A DNA stretch of 64,000 bases from Bacteroides sp. (GTDB lineage Bacteria; Bacteroidota; Bacteroidia; Bacteroidales; Muribaculaceae). The stretch is taken from assembly GCA_023666835.1 (NCBI GenBank), contig JAMPBJ010000001.1:766383-830382 (forward strand), in the 5' to 3' direction. Below the pieces are notes generated by a model. The model had not been told where the DNA came from. It worked only from the letters and a program-made list of their open reading frames with translations, and searched no databases. Positions 1 to 7,894 of this stretch are shown piece after piece (the stretch's first letter is position 1; every line of letters begins with the position of its first letter). The position numbers and the translations under genes were made by a program.

Positions 1-924
1 GGGTCCCGATGTGATCAGTTGCACATTGGCAGCATCGCGGCCGGTGTAGGGAGTCACGTTGGCGCTTTCCTCGATCAGCGGATTGCCCATGAACGACCAG
101 TCGACTGCAAAGACATATTGCATGGCTGCAACACCGGGTCCGGATATGCGCAGGTGGGTGTCGCGCCAGCGGTCGAACTTGCCCCCGTCGATATATCGGT
201 CGGCAATGTTCATGCCGCCGATGTAGCCAACCGATCCGTCGACCACCACAATCTTGCGGTGATTGCGCCAGTTGATGCGTGTGGCAAACAGCGGGAACAC
301 CACCCGGAAAAACGGGTGGCATTCGATGCCGGTTTTCTCCATCTCCTTGAAGAACCGGCGCTTGGTGCCGAGCGAACCGATGTGGTCGTAGATCACGCGC
401 ACTTTGACTCCACGGCGGGCGGCATCGATCAGAGCATCCTTGATGCAGTTGCCCAGACGGTCGTCAGAGAAAATATAGTATTGCAGGTGTATATAGTGAT
501 GGGCGTTGGCTATGTCGGCAAGCAGGCTGTCGAATTTCTCCGTTCCGTCGTGAAACACTTTTATATGGTTCGACGGCAAAACCGTCGACTCCGTGAGTGC
601 CATGCCAAGCTCAATCTGTTGCTGCAGATGATCGGGAGTGTCGGCGGTTTTGATTACTTCATCGCTCACCTGAGCTACCGATTGGCGCAAGCGGCGCTTG
701 TTGCGGCGCGATATCATGTGCGTGTTCTTGATGCTGCGTCCAAAGAAGAGGTAGAGTATGATTCCGCCTATTGGAAGAGTCATCAGCACTGTGATCCAGG
801 CCAGAGATTTCAGCGGATTGCGGTTCTCGGCAAGGATGATGCCCACGATGGTTGCTATTGTGGCAACGTAGGCAATCGTCAGCAGGGCGTAGACCCATGT
901 CATGTTGATCGAGGCGATAATCAT
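1..924 (-). CDS. cls: Cardiolipin synthase, PLD family (3' part beyond window)
   Basis: Membrane phospholipase-D-type enzyme that joins phosphatidyl groups to make cardiolipin. The reading frame is open from an ATG at 924 to the window edge (308 codons), so the C-terminal half with the second HKD motif is missing. The N-terminus has two hydrophobic segments (about residues 8-28 and 38-60, ending GGIILYLFFGR), typical of bacterial Cls. Further on comes KVFHDGTEKFDSLLADI, then the first HKD motif as HRKIVVVDGSVGYIGGMN, where H, K and D are the catalytic positions. It lies downstream of the S8 protease gene on the same strand but is separated from it by a hairpin. Family assignment is firm; the product's exact substrate is by family knowledge. 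Confidence 0.93.
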   Translation of the reverse strand, partial: MIIASINMTWVYALLTIAYVATIATIVGIILAENRNPLKSLAWITVLMTLPIGGIILYLFFGRSIKNTHMISRRNKRRLRQSVAQVSDEVIKTADTPDHLQQQIELGMALTESTVLPSNHIKVFHDGTEKFDSLLADIANAHHYIHLQYYIFSDDRLGNCIKDALIDAARRGVKVRVIYDHIGSLGTKRRFFKEMEKTGIECHPFFRVVFPLFATRINWRNHRKIVVVDGSVGYIGGMNIADRYIDGGKFDRWRDTHLRISGPGVAAMQYVFAVDWSFMGNPLIEESANVTPYTGRDAANVQLITSGP

Positions 925-1022
925 GTTGCTAAATTATAAAAAGATAGAATTTTGAGTGATTTTTTGCACAAAAAAAAGATCTTTATGCAATAATGAATCT
1001 CATGCGAAGGGGCGGAAATAGT

Positions 1023-1058
1023 TTGGCCCGGATGTCGCTGATGCAACTTCCGGGCCAA
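1023..1058 (-). terminator. Hairpin terminator after the S8 protease gene
   Basis: A perfect 10-base inverted repeat (TTGGCCCGGA / TCCGGGCCAA) with a 16-base loop begins 20 bases past the stop of the protease gene. No strong T-run follows on the minus strand, so termination is inferred from the stem and its position. The rest of the 925-1077 gap is AT-rich and probably holds the cls promoter (TATCTTTT near 940-950). Confidence 0.6.
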
Positions 1059-1077
1059 TGAAGAGATATTTGTGATT

Positions 1078-3393
1078 TTATCTTACCATGACTTTGTGGT
1101 TGAACGTACGGCCGGATGCTCCTTTGACGGTCACGATGTAGACTCCGGCTGCGAGCGAGGATGTGTCGATGGTCGAGGCTTCGCCGCTTGCTGTGGTTTC
1201 GGCCAGGCGGATGCCCTGCAGGTTGTAGAGCGAGGTGGTGAATGCCGATTCGCCTGCGAGGTAAACGGTTAGAGAGCTGTTGCCGGTTTCGACAATGAGA
1301 GCTTTTTCAGCATCATCGTCGGCAATTGGATCGATACCCATTATTGATTTGCGGCTGAGCACTTCGATCAGACCGGCCACGGGATCAATGCGGCCATAAC
1401 CGGCTTTTTCGGTGTCGCCGGAGAGTTTGTCGTCGAGAGCTGAGGTCTTTGCTATGATCTCTTTCACGTCGGTGGTGGTCAGCGTTGGGTCGGCTTCAAG
1501 CCAGAGGGCCACGGTGCCGGTGACAAACGGAGTTGCCATCGAGGTGCCCGACATTGATGCGAAATAGTGGGTCTTGCTGCCCGATGTGGCCTGGCCTGAC
1601 ATGGATGTGGCAGCATTGTTTTTCCCCACATAGCATGAGCTGTAGGACGAAATGACGTTCATGCCCGGGCCGAGCACTTCGGGAAGTTGGCGTCCATCGG
1701 CCGAGGGTCCGTAGCTTGAGAAGTAAGTGACTGCGCCTTGGTTGAAGTTGGATTCGTTCATGTACGACACGTTGCCTCCGAGCGTTGCGTAGTAGCGGCG
1801 GTTGTCATACGAGCCAACGGATATCACGTCGGGGTTGCAGCAGCCATCACTGATTGAATAGGATGCGTCGCCGTCGACCGTGCCGCTGACCGCTGACTGT
1901 GCGGTGAATTCGCCGTAGTTCGAGAGAGTGCCAAACACTTCCTGGCCTTCTTTGCCGGTGATATTGATGTGGATGTAGGATGCCGAAGTGGAGGTTGCGG
2001 ATTTGCGGATATAATATACGAGGGCCATCACGTGGTAGCGTTTGTTGTTGGGATCGACTTCCGAAATGGCCACTATTTCCGCCTGGCTGTAAGCATTTTT
2101 CAGGGTGGTATTGTATGTGGTGCCTGACACGCCGCTCTGGCTGATGTAGTCAAACGACTGGTCGGCTGCCGTCACATTGAAAAGAGAGGTGTTGGTGTTG
2201 CGGATAAGGCCCGGTGTGAGATTGCTGAAGTTGACCGTAAACGGAGTGGCATCGTTGCCCCAGAAGTCGAGGATGCAGTAGCACTGCGTAGATGAGATGC
2301 TGGCATCGGGTGTGATACAGGTCTTCAGACTTTTATCGGATGACGTGAAGCGTTTGCCCACACTGATCTTGCCCTCGCCGTCGTTGCCGGATGCCATACA
2401 TACGATGGCGCCGTAAGAGTTGATGACTTCACTGATAGCCTGCGAGAAGGCATCCGTACCGTCGTGTGGACCTGTGATAGATCCGGCCGAAAAGTTTATC
2501 ACACAGGGCTGTCCGTTTTCCTGAGCGTATGAAGCCATGCGGGTGAAGCCGTCGATCACTGCTGCATCGGCGAGTGTGCCGGCTGAGATGAGCAGATCGC
2601 TTTCGGGAGCCACGCCATAGTAGGGGTTGCTCTTAGTGTTGACACCGCCGTTCCATGACGATCCGCTGGGCTCACACCACATGTATTGAGTGGTGCCTTT
2701 GTAGCCGCCGGCCATGATGCCGGTTGTGTGGGTGCCGTGGGTCTGGGTGCTGTCGTCGGTGGTGAAGCTGCCTATTTTCGACAGATCGATGATGCCTCTG
2801 TAGATGTCGTCGTTCTCGTCGGTATAGTAATATTGCAGCTGCTTGACGCGCGATGTCCCGTCGGTGTTGAGGAAGTTGATGTGGTTTGGTTCGATACCGG
2901 TGTCGAAGATTGCAGTGCATACGCCTTTGCCTGTGAATTTGTAGGTGTCGGAGCCAAAGGTGACTTTGCCGTTGTGGATGTCGTCGACGCCGGCATATGC
3001 GCGGGCCTCATCGAGATAAAGCTCCAGCTGGCGTCCGAATGACACTTGGCGCACGCAGTCGAGTTCGGCAAGATCTTCTACGTCGCTGACAGGAAGGCTG
3101 ACCACAACTACTGAGTTCAAGTCGGTGGTCACTTCAAATCCTGCGGCCGAAATGTCGGCGGCGGTGTATCCGTCGTTGAGCACCACCAGCGGCGATACGC
3201 GCGAGATAGTGGGTCCGGTCAGTGCTTCACTGTTGAGTGAAAACGGGGTAATTTTTTTGGTGAGGTCGAGGTGTGGAGTCTGTTTTTGTACCTGACCAAG
3301 TAGGATGCGACCGGGAAGGTCGATTTTGCTTTGCGCGTTTACGCTTAGCAAAGTGACAGTAAAAGCCGCCACAAATGTGTAAAAATGCTTCAT
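1078..3393 (-). CDS. Secreted subtilisin-like (S8) serine protease with type IX-like sorting tail
   Basis: 771 residues. Signal peptide at 1-20 (ends SVNA|QSK). The S8 catalytic triad is visible: Asp164 in FDTGIEPNH, His219 in THGTHTTGIMAGG, and Ser618 in MSGTSMATPFVTG, with the oxyanion Asn337 in ASGNDG. A long insert (about 345-510) separates His and Ser, as in many Bacteroidales surface proteases. The last 75 residues (SLYNLQGIRLAE...AAGVYIVTVKG...HKVMVR) resemble a T9SS type A C-terminal sorting domain, so export through type IX secretion and surface display or release are inferred. The gene stands alone between a terminator and a 320-base AT-rich upstream region. The substrate is unknown. 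Confidence 0.93.
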   Translation of the reverse strand: MKHFYTFVAAFTVTLLSVNAQSKIDLPGRILLGQVQKQTPHLDLTKKITPFSLNSEALTGPTISRVSPLVVLNDGYTAADISAAGFEVTTDLNSVVVVSLPVSDVEDLAELDCVRQVSFGRQLELYLDEARAYAGVDDIHNGKVTFGSDTYKFTGKGVCTAIFDTGIEPNHINFLNTDGTSRVKQLQYYYTDENDDIYRGIIDLSKIGSFTTDDSTQTHGTHTTGIMAGGYKGTTQYMWCEPSGSSWNGGVNTKSNPYYGVAPESDLLISAGTLADAAVIDGFTRMASYAQENGQPCVINFSAGSITGPHDGTDAFSQAISEVINSYGAIVCMASGNDGEGKISVGKRFTSSDKSLKTCITPDASISSTQCYCILDFWGNDATPFTVNFSNLTPGLIRNTNTSLFNVTAADQSFDYISQSGVSGTTYNTTLKNAYSQAEIVAISEVDPNNKRYHVMALVYYIRKSATSTSASYIHINITGKEGQEVFGTLSNYGEFTAQSAVSGTVDGDASYSISDGCCNPDVISVGSYDNRRYYATLGGNVSYMNESNFNQGAVTYFSSYGPSADGRQLPEVLGPGMNVISSYSSCYVGKNNAATSMSGQATSGSKTHYFASMSGTSMATPFVTGTVALWLEADPTLTTTDVKEIIAKTSALDDKLSGDTEKAGYGRIDPVAGLIEVLSRKSIMGIDPIADDDAEKALIVETGNSSLTVYLAGESAFTTSLYNLQGIRLAETTASGEASTIDTSSLAAGVYIVTVKGASGRTFNHKVMVR

Positions 3394-3534
3394 AGTTTAC
3401 CTTAAAAATTGTTTATTGAAAACTTTTCTGCAAGTATAACTATACATTTGTTAAATTGTTCTATGTGTAACGTAAATGTAACGAAAAATCGAGATTTTTA
3501 TTAAAAATGTTCACGAAATGAGATCAAAAAGTTT

Positions 3535-3582
3535 GAAAATGTTATTTTGACATGTGTAATATTGGCAAAATGCAACATTTTC
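3535..3582. repeat. 9-base inverted repeat in AT-rich gap
   Basis: GAAAATGTT (3535-3543) and AACATTTTC (3574-3582) form perfect arms 30 bases apart in the gap upstream of the S8 protease gene. The arms are far apart and AT-rich, so this may be an operator-like site or chance. The gap 3394-3717 otherwise holds the 9-base repeats and the rplI terminator and no gene. Confidence 0.35.
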
Positions 3583-3604
3583 ATGCTTACGCCTTATTAT
3601 ACAC

Positions 3605-3649
3605 CTTATATTTCTTATATGATTTATAAATCGTATAAGTCGTATAGAG
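3605..3649. repeat. Degenerate 9-base tandem repeats, locus 1
   Basis: Five consecutive 9-base units: CTTATATTT, CTTATATGA, TTTATAAAT, CGTATAAGT, CGTATAGAG. All five carry TATA at unit positions 3-6. The array lies directly downstream of the rplI terminator. Related arrays occur at 21672-21707, 31400-31435 and 52670-52696, and 17 bases (TATATGATTTATAAATC) are identical between this locus and the last one. Confidence 0.7.
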
Positions 3650-3657
3650 ATCGTTAT

Positions 3658-3693
3658 AAAAAAAAGAAGCTGTACCTTGTGGGGCACAGCTTC
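3658..3693 (-). terminator. Rho-independent terminator of rpsF-rpsR-rplI
   Basis: Stem GAAGCTGT / ACAGCTTC (3666-3673 and 3686-3693) with a GC-rich inner part. On the minus strand it is followed by a run of eight T (A-run at 3658-3665). It sits 25 bases after the rplI stop. Confidence 0.9.
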
Positions 3694-3717
3694 CGGGAGA
3701 TATATTGATTGGTTGGT

Positions 3718-4161
3718 TTATTCAGCAACGACTTCGAAGGGGATTTCGACCATAACTTCTTTGTGAAGTTTGAGGTTGGCGTTGTAGTTGCCCACTTCTT
3801 TGATGGTCTCTTTCACTTCGATCAGCTTGCGGTCGATGTTGAAGCCGAGTTTTTCGAGAGCTTCAGCAATCTGGATGGCATTGACAGAACCAAAGATTGT
3901 GCCGGTAGAGCTGGTCTTGGCACCGATGGTGAGTTTAACATCCTGGAGTGAAGCGGCGAGGGCTTCAGCGTCGGCTTTAATCTTTGCGAGCTTGTGAGCG
4001 CGCTGGCGCTGGTTTTCGGCGAGCACTTTAAGCGCTGCGGGAGTGGCGATGACGGCTTTGCCGAAGGGGATGAGGTAGTTGCGGCCGTAGCCTGATTTCA
4101 CTTCCACTACGTCGTCCTTGTATCCGAGGTTGGAAACGTCTTCTTTAAGTATAATCTTCAT
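3718..4161 (-). CDS. rplI: Ribosomal protein bL9
   Basis: 147 residues, normal length for L9. The N-terminal RNA-binding part is clear ([37 protein letters not shown]), followed by the long connecting helix (about 45-75) and the C-terminal domain ([17 protein letters not shown]...). It is the last gene of the rpsF-rpsR-rplI operon, 23 bases after rpsR and just before a strong terminator. Component of the large subunit near the L1 stalk. Confidence 0.98.
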   Translation of the reverse strand: MKIILKEDVSNLGYKDDVVEVKSGYGRNYLIPFGKAVIATPAALKVLAENQRQRAHKLAKIKADAEALAASLQDVKLTIGAKTSSTGTIFGSVNAIQIAEALEKLGFNIDRKLIEVKETIKEVGNYNANLKLHKEVMVEIPFEVVAE

Positions 4162-4184
4162 AATTCCTAAGCGTTTAAAGTGGA

Positions 4185-4448
4185 TTATTTCATCAAGTCA
4201 GTCACATAGGGCAGAAGAGCGAGGTGGCGAGCGCGTTTAACGGCCTGAGCCACGCGGCGCTGGAACTTCAGCGAGGTGCCGGTGATGCGGCGGGGAAGGA
4301 TTTTGCCCTGTTCGTTAAGGAATTTCTTGAGGAATTCGGGATCTTTGTAGTCGATATACTTGATGCCACTGCGTTTGAAGCGGCAGTATTTTTTCTTTTT
4401 TACGTCAACTGACATCGGGGTCAGATAGCGGATTTCAGATTGTGCCAT
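4185..4448 (-). CDS. rpsR: Ribosomal protein bS18
   Basis: 87 residues. Typical S18 sequence: [64 protein letters not shown]. It pairs with S6 on the small-subunit platform. It begins 3 bases after the rpsF stop, so translational coupling is likely. Confidence 0.98.
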   Translation of the reverse strand: MAQSEIRYLTPMSVDVKKKKYCRFKRSGIKYIDYKDPEFLKKFLNEQGKILPRRITGTSLKFQRRVAQAVKRARHLALLPYVTDLMK

Positions 4449-4451
4449 TGT

Positions 4452-4829
4452 TTAAGCCTCCTTTACTTCTGATTCAACTTCTTCTTTTACAGTCACTTCT
4501 TTTGCGCCTTTGAGGCTGCGACGTTTTGCAGCGTATTCGGCAGCGTATTTGTCGAGACGGAAAGTCAGGAAGCGCAGCACGCGTTCGTCGCGACGGAATG
4601 CGGTTTCGAGCTTTTTAACGAGGGTGGGTTCGCCGTCAAATTCAACGAGGGTGTAGAAGCCTGTTGTTTTTTTCTGGATGGGATAGGCGAGCTTGCGAAG
4701 GCCCCAAAGTTCTTCATTCACGATAGTAGCGCCGTTGTCGGTCAGTACTTTTGTGAATTTTTCTACCGCTTCCTTCATCTGTGCGTCAGACAAAACGGGA
4801 GTTAAAATGAAAACGGTTTCGTACTTCAT
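4452..4829 (-). CDS. rpsF: Ribosomal protein bS6
   Basis: 125 residues. It starts [25 protein letters not shown] and keeps the S6 core ([40 protein letters not shown]), with a Lys/Glu-rich tail as in other Bacteroidales S6. First gene of the operon, behind two promoter-like sites at 4893-4960. Known partner of S18 in 30S assembly. Confidence 0.98.
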   Translation of the reverse strand: MKYETVFILTPVLSDAQMKEAVEKFTKVLTDNGATIVNEELWGLRKLAYPIQKKTTGFYTLVEFDGEPTLVKKLETAFRRDERVLRFLTFRLDKYAAEYAAKRRSLKGAKEVTVKEEVESEVKEA

Positions 4830-4892
4830 GTTTGTTATTGATTGATGTTAATAAAGTTAGTGCGATTCGTAATAGTTTTTCGAAAAGCGATG

Positions 4893-4924
4893 CAAAGTTA
4901 CACCTTTTTCAGCTAATATGCAAT
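4893..4924 (-). promoter_or_regulatory. Proximal promoter of the rpsF operon
   Basis: On the minus strand ATTG, 20 bases, TAACTTTG: a near-perfect Bacteroidetes -33/-7 pair. It would give a leader of roughly 60 bases before rpsF. Confidence 0.75.
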
Positions 4925-4930
4925 ATTTCG

Positions 4931-4960
4931 CAAAGATAATTCTCGCTTTTTGATTGCAAA
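4931..4960 (-). promoter_or_regulatory. Distal promoter of the rpsF operon
   Basis: On the minus strand TTTG, 18 bases, TATCTTTG. The spacer is a little short, but both boxes match the consensus. Together with the site at 4893 it makes a tandem promoter, as expected for a ribosomal operon. Confidence 0.6.
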
Positions 4961-5011
4961 CGGTGTATAAGCGGTGTGTAGGCGGCGTGGATGGCGATGA
5001 TTCCTGTAAAG

Positions 5012-5038
5012 AAAAAGTTCCCGGGGTGGCGGGAACTT
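5012..5038 (-). terminator. Rho-independent terminator of the small gene at 5046
   Basis: Perfect 9-base stem AAGTTCCCG / CGGGAACTT with a 6-base loop, followed on the minus strand by TTTTTC. It starts 8 bases after the stop of the 55-codon gene, which supports that gene being transcribed as its own unit. Confidence 0.85.
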
Positions 5039-5045
5039 GTGGGAG

Positions 5046-5213
5046 TCAGTTGAGGATGGTGCCTGACAGAATGGGGGTCATTGATGGCTCGGGGTGGTAC
5101 ACTCGAGCAAACTGCCGCAGGAAGTTGAGTGTGGCCTGCTTGGGGCTTTTTGTTTTGGAGGATTGAGAGGTGTTGCTGTTGGCAGCGAAAGTCGGAGTAG
5201 AAGTTTTAGCCAT
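5046..5213 (-). CDS. Small basic protein of unknown function
   Basis: 55 residues from the ATG at 5213. The start is Ser/Thr/Lys-rich (MAKTSTPTFAANSN), then comes a helical basic core (KQATLNFLRQFARVYHP) and a hydrophobic end (LSGTILN). No signal peptide or known domain. From memory, similar short proteins ending in a LRQFAR-Y motif and a final aliphatic-Asn pair are annotated as hypothetical in Bacteroidales; this is recall, not a search. An in-frame ATG at 5311 would add 33 less regular residues; I prefer 5213 because the core begins there. A strong terminator follows at once. The 5214-5520 gap otherwise holds only the promoter and leader of the sigma gene. Confidence 0.6.
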   Translation of the reverse strand: MAKTSTPTFAANSNTSQSSKTKSPKQATLNFLRQFARVYHPEPSMTPILSGTILN

Positions 5214-5366
5214 AGGCAATGTCGTGTTAGGGTGAGTGATGAATGAGCAGAGAGATAGGGTCGTCTGACCGATACATTTTAATAACGCTACATCGCCCGG
5301 TTTATTATCCATAGATTGATATTTTTGCAAAAAAATAATAAAAATAAATCGGTGTAACCCGACGGT

Positions 5367-5398
5367 GTTGCAACGATGAAAATTATTTCGTAAATTTG
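5367..5398 (+). promoter_or_regulatory. Promoter of the ECF sigma factor gene
   Basis: GTTG (5367-5370), 20 bases, TAAATTTG (5391-5398): a full Bacteroidetes promoter. It implies a 5' leader of about 115 bases before the ATG at 5521. Confidence 0.75.
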
Positions 5399-5520
5399 CA
5401 GTCGCTCCTTGAAACAGGGAGCCGCAGTGTAAATAGTAAAACATCAATTATCAAAACCAATCTTAACTTTATTCTTGCCTATTGATCAGACGTTTACTTT
5501 AACTTTAAAGGCACAGAACA

Positions 5521-6114
5521 ATGCAAATACTTTCTAAGCTGTCCGACGATAAGTTGGTTGCGGCTTATGCTTCCGGGGAGAACCGGGCATTTGACATACT
5601 ATTGAAGCGACACCAGGATCGTGTGTTTTCCTACATACTTTCAATTGTTAAAAACACCGATATCGCAAACGACATATTTCAAGAGACATTCGTCAAGGCC
5701 ATCACTACGATCAAGCAGGGACGATACAGTGAGTCGGGCAAGTTTTCGGCCTGGATCACCCGTATAGCCCACAATCTTGTGATTGACTACTATCGTCAGG
5801 AAAAGAGCGAAAATCTTTGCTCGGCCGACGACGAGGCGGTCAATGTGTTGAACCGCAAGGAGCTGTCGGATGTCAATATTGAGGATGTGATCATCAACGA
5901 TCAGATCCATGACGACGTGCGCCGCTTGGTCGATGCTTTGCCTGACAATCAGCGCGAGGTGTTGATGATGCGCTACTATCGCGACATGTCGTTCAAGGAG
6001 ATTGCCGATGCCACCAAGGTGAGCATCAACACAGCTTTGGGCCGTATGCGCTATGCCATCATCAATATGCGTCGCATTGCCGAGGAAAACAATATCGTAT
6101 TGACAATGTCGTAA
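5521..6114 (+). CDS. ECF-type RNA polymerase sigma factor
   Basis: 197 residues with the two sigma-70 helical regions. Region 2 (about 25-90) includes DIANDIFQETFVKAITTIKQG and FSAWITRIAHNLVIDYYRQEK. Region 4 (about 130-185) includes LPDNQREVLMMRYYRDMSFKEIADATKVSINTALGRMRYAI, a clear helix-turn-helix. No membrane anti-sigma gene is adjacent; instead a prenyl synthase and tatD follow on the same strand with 15- and 22-base gaps. This isolated arrangement resembles the SigW-like housekeeping ECF found across Bacteroidales rather than the SusR/FecI type. The regulon cannot be read from this window. Confidence 0.93.
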   Translation: MQILSKLSDDKLVAAYASGENRAFDILLKRHQDRVFSYILSIVKNTDIANDIFQETFVKAITTIKQGRYSESGKFSAWITRIAHNLVIDYYRQEKSENLCSADDEAVNVLNRKELSDVNIEDVIINDQIHDDVRRLVDALPDNQREVLMMRYYRDMSFKEIADATKVSINTALGRMRYAIINMRRIAEENNIVLTMS

Positions 6115-6129
6115 TCTACCATCGAAGCC

Positions 6130-7095
6130 ATGCACACGATAAGCGAATATCTTGGAACTATCGAGAAACATCTCAAGGAGATCAAATATCCTGAAAATCC
6201 GGCCGGACTTTATGATCCGATAGCCTACACGCTCAATGGTGGTGGCAAACGCCTGCGCCCCATGCTGGTGCTCGCCACGTGTGAAGCTTTCGGTGGCGAT
6301 GTCGACAAAGCCATCAACCAGGCTTTGGCTGTTGAGATGTTTCACAACTTCACGCTTCTGCACGACGACGTGATGGACGATGCCGACATGCGTCGCGGCC
6401 GTCCGACTGTGCACGTCAGATGGGATTCGCGCACGGCTATTCTGTCGGGCGATGCCATGCTGACGCTTTCGGGCATTATTTCCCGGCGTGGATGTACGCT
6501 CGCGCAGGCTGCAGCCGTGGCCGAACTGATGGACCGCACCGCTATGGAGGTGTATGATGGCCAGCAGTACGATATGGACTTCGAGAACCGGGCCGATGTG
6601 ACTGTCGACGACTACATCAACATGATCCGGCTGAAAACTTCTGTGCTTCTGGGTTGTGCATGCCAGCTCGGCGCCGTCATGGCCAATGCTGATCCGGAGC
6701 AATCCCGCGTGATCTATGAGTTCGGTGTAAAACTTGGTCTTGCATTTCAGCTTCGCGATGACTATCTCGACACTTATGGCGACCCCATCATATTCGGCAA
6801 AGAGATTGGAGGCGATATAATCAACGACAAAAAAACGTGGCTGTCGATCACTGCCATGCAGGAAGATGCCGACGGTGTGATGCAACGCGAACTGTCGTCG
6901 CCTTCTGAACCGAAGGAGAAGATTGAGAATGTGCGGGGCGTCTACGATCGTCTTCATCTTGCCGAGCGCTGCCATCAGCTGATCAACCGCTATGTCGATG
7001 AGGCAGTGGCCGAACTCGACAAACTGGAGCTAACTCCGGCCGCCAAAGATTTCTTTGTTCAAATAGCCGAAAATTCCCGCACCCGCACTCATTGA
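6130..7095 (+). CDS. Polyprenyl diphosphate synthase, short-chain type likely
   Basis: 321 residues. All trans-prenyltransferase marks are present: GGKRLRP (38-44), first Asp-rich motif DDVMDDADMRRGRPTVH (from Asp79), and second motif LRDDYLD (about 220). The fifth residue before the first Asp motif is aromatic (Phe74 in HNFTLLHDD), where octaprenyl synthases have a small residue. By family knowledge this blocks chain growth, so a C15-C20 product (FPP or GGPP) is inferred rather than a quinone side chain. It is co-directional with the sigma gene (15-base gap) and tatD, probably one operon. Confidence 0.9.
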   Translation: MHTISEYLGTIEKHLKEIKYPENPAGLYDPIAYTLNGGGKRLRPMLVLATCEAFGGDVDKAINQALAVEMFHNFTLLHDDVMDDADMRRGRPTVHVRWDSRTAILSGDAMLTLSGIISRRGCTLAQAAAVAELMDRTAMEVYDGQQYDMDFENRADVTVDDYINMIRLKTSVLLGCACQLGAVMANADPEQSRVIYEFGVKLGLAFQLRDDYLDTYGDPIIFGKEIGGDIINDKKTWLSITAMQEDADGVMQRELSSPSEPKEKIENVRGVYDRLHLAERCHQLINRYVDEAVAELDKLELTPAAKDFFVQIAENSRTRTH

Positions 7096-7117
7096 GAGTT
7101 CGTCAAATAGCACAGCT

Positions 7118-7894
7118 ATGTTGATCGATACCCATACCCATCTATATCTCGAAGAGTTTGACTGCGACGGCGGTGGAACCGCTGCCGTCGATCGAGCATT
7201 GGCTGCCGGCATCGGCCATATGATCCTTCCAAACGTCGATCTCTCAACCATCGAACCCATGATGGCTTTGCATGAAGCTCGTCCCGAAGTCACGTCCATT
7301 GCCATGGGTTTGCATCCCACCGAGGTGACCGACAATTGGCGTGAAGATCTCGACCGGGTCAGGCAATGGCTTGGCGATGGAAGCGGATTTGTGGCAGTGG
7401 GAGAGATCGGCATCGATCTGTATTGGGATCAAAGCCGGAAAAGGGAACAGATGCAGGCATTCGAGCAGCAGTTGCAGTGGGCTGAGCAGTTGGATCTGCC
7501 GGTGATAATCCATTGTCGCGAGGGATTGAACGAAACCATGGAAGTGCTTGAATCATTTCCCGGGCTCAAAGGCGTGATGCACAGTTTCGGAGGCACGACT
7601 GACGATGTAGAGGCAGTGCGTCGCAAGGTAGATTTTCACTTCGGCGTCAATGGTATCGTGACCTTCAAGAATTCGAGAGTGCGCGACGTGCTTCCGGCCA
7701 TCGGCCTTGACCGGCTGCTACTGGAGACCGACTCGCCCTACCTGGCTCCGGTGCCTTATCGCGGCAAACGCAACGAGAGTGCCTACATGGTGAAAACTGC
7801 CGAGCATATAGCTCAACATCTCAATAAAACAACGGAGGCGATAGCCGTAGCCACCGCCTCCAATGCCGAATCACTGTTCGGTCTCGCTATTTAA
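7118..7894 (+). CDS. tatD: TatD-family metal-dependent DNase
   Basis: 258 residues, the normal length. TIM-barrel amidohydrolase fold with the metal site DTHTHLY at the N-terminus, GEIGIDLYWD (Glu ligand, about residue 93), PVIIHCREG, MHSFGG and LLETDSPYLAPVPYRGKRNES near the C-terminus. Members remove 3' nucleotides from DNA and some process D-aminoacyl-tRNA. Its last 8 bases overlap the convergent gene on the minus strand, so there is no space for a separate terminator. Confidence 0.94.
   Translation: MLIDTHTHLYLEEFDCDGGGTAAVDRALAAGIGHMILPNVDLSTIEPMMALHEARPEVTSIAMGLHPTEVTDNWREDLDRVRQWLGDGSGFVAVGEIGIDLYWDQSRKREQMQAFEQQLQWAEQLDLPVIIHCREGLNETMEVLESFPGLKGVMHSFGGTTDDVEAVRRKVDFHFGVNGIVTFKNSRVRDVLPAIGLDRLLLETDSPYLAPVPYRGKRNESAYMVKTAEHIAQHLNKTTEAIAVATASNAESLFGLAI

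Noticed and set aside
19-939. 306-codon ORF on the plus strand
   Set aside because: It is antisense to cardiolipin synthase, whose HKD motif and membrane helices are clear; the plus frame is His/Val/Asp-rich without any domain.
5641-6975. 444-codon ORF on the minus strand
   Set aside because: Antisense to the sigma factor and prenyl synthase genes, both with full family motifs; long antisense frames are common in this codon usage.
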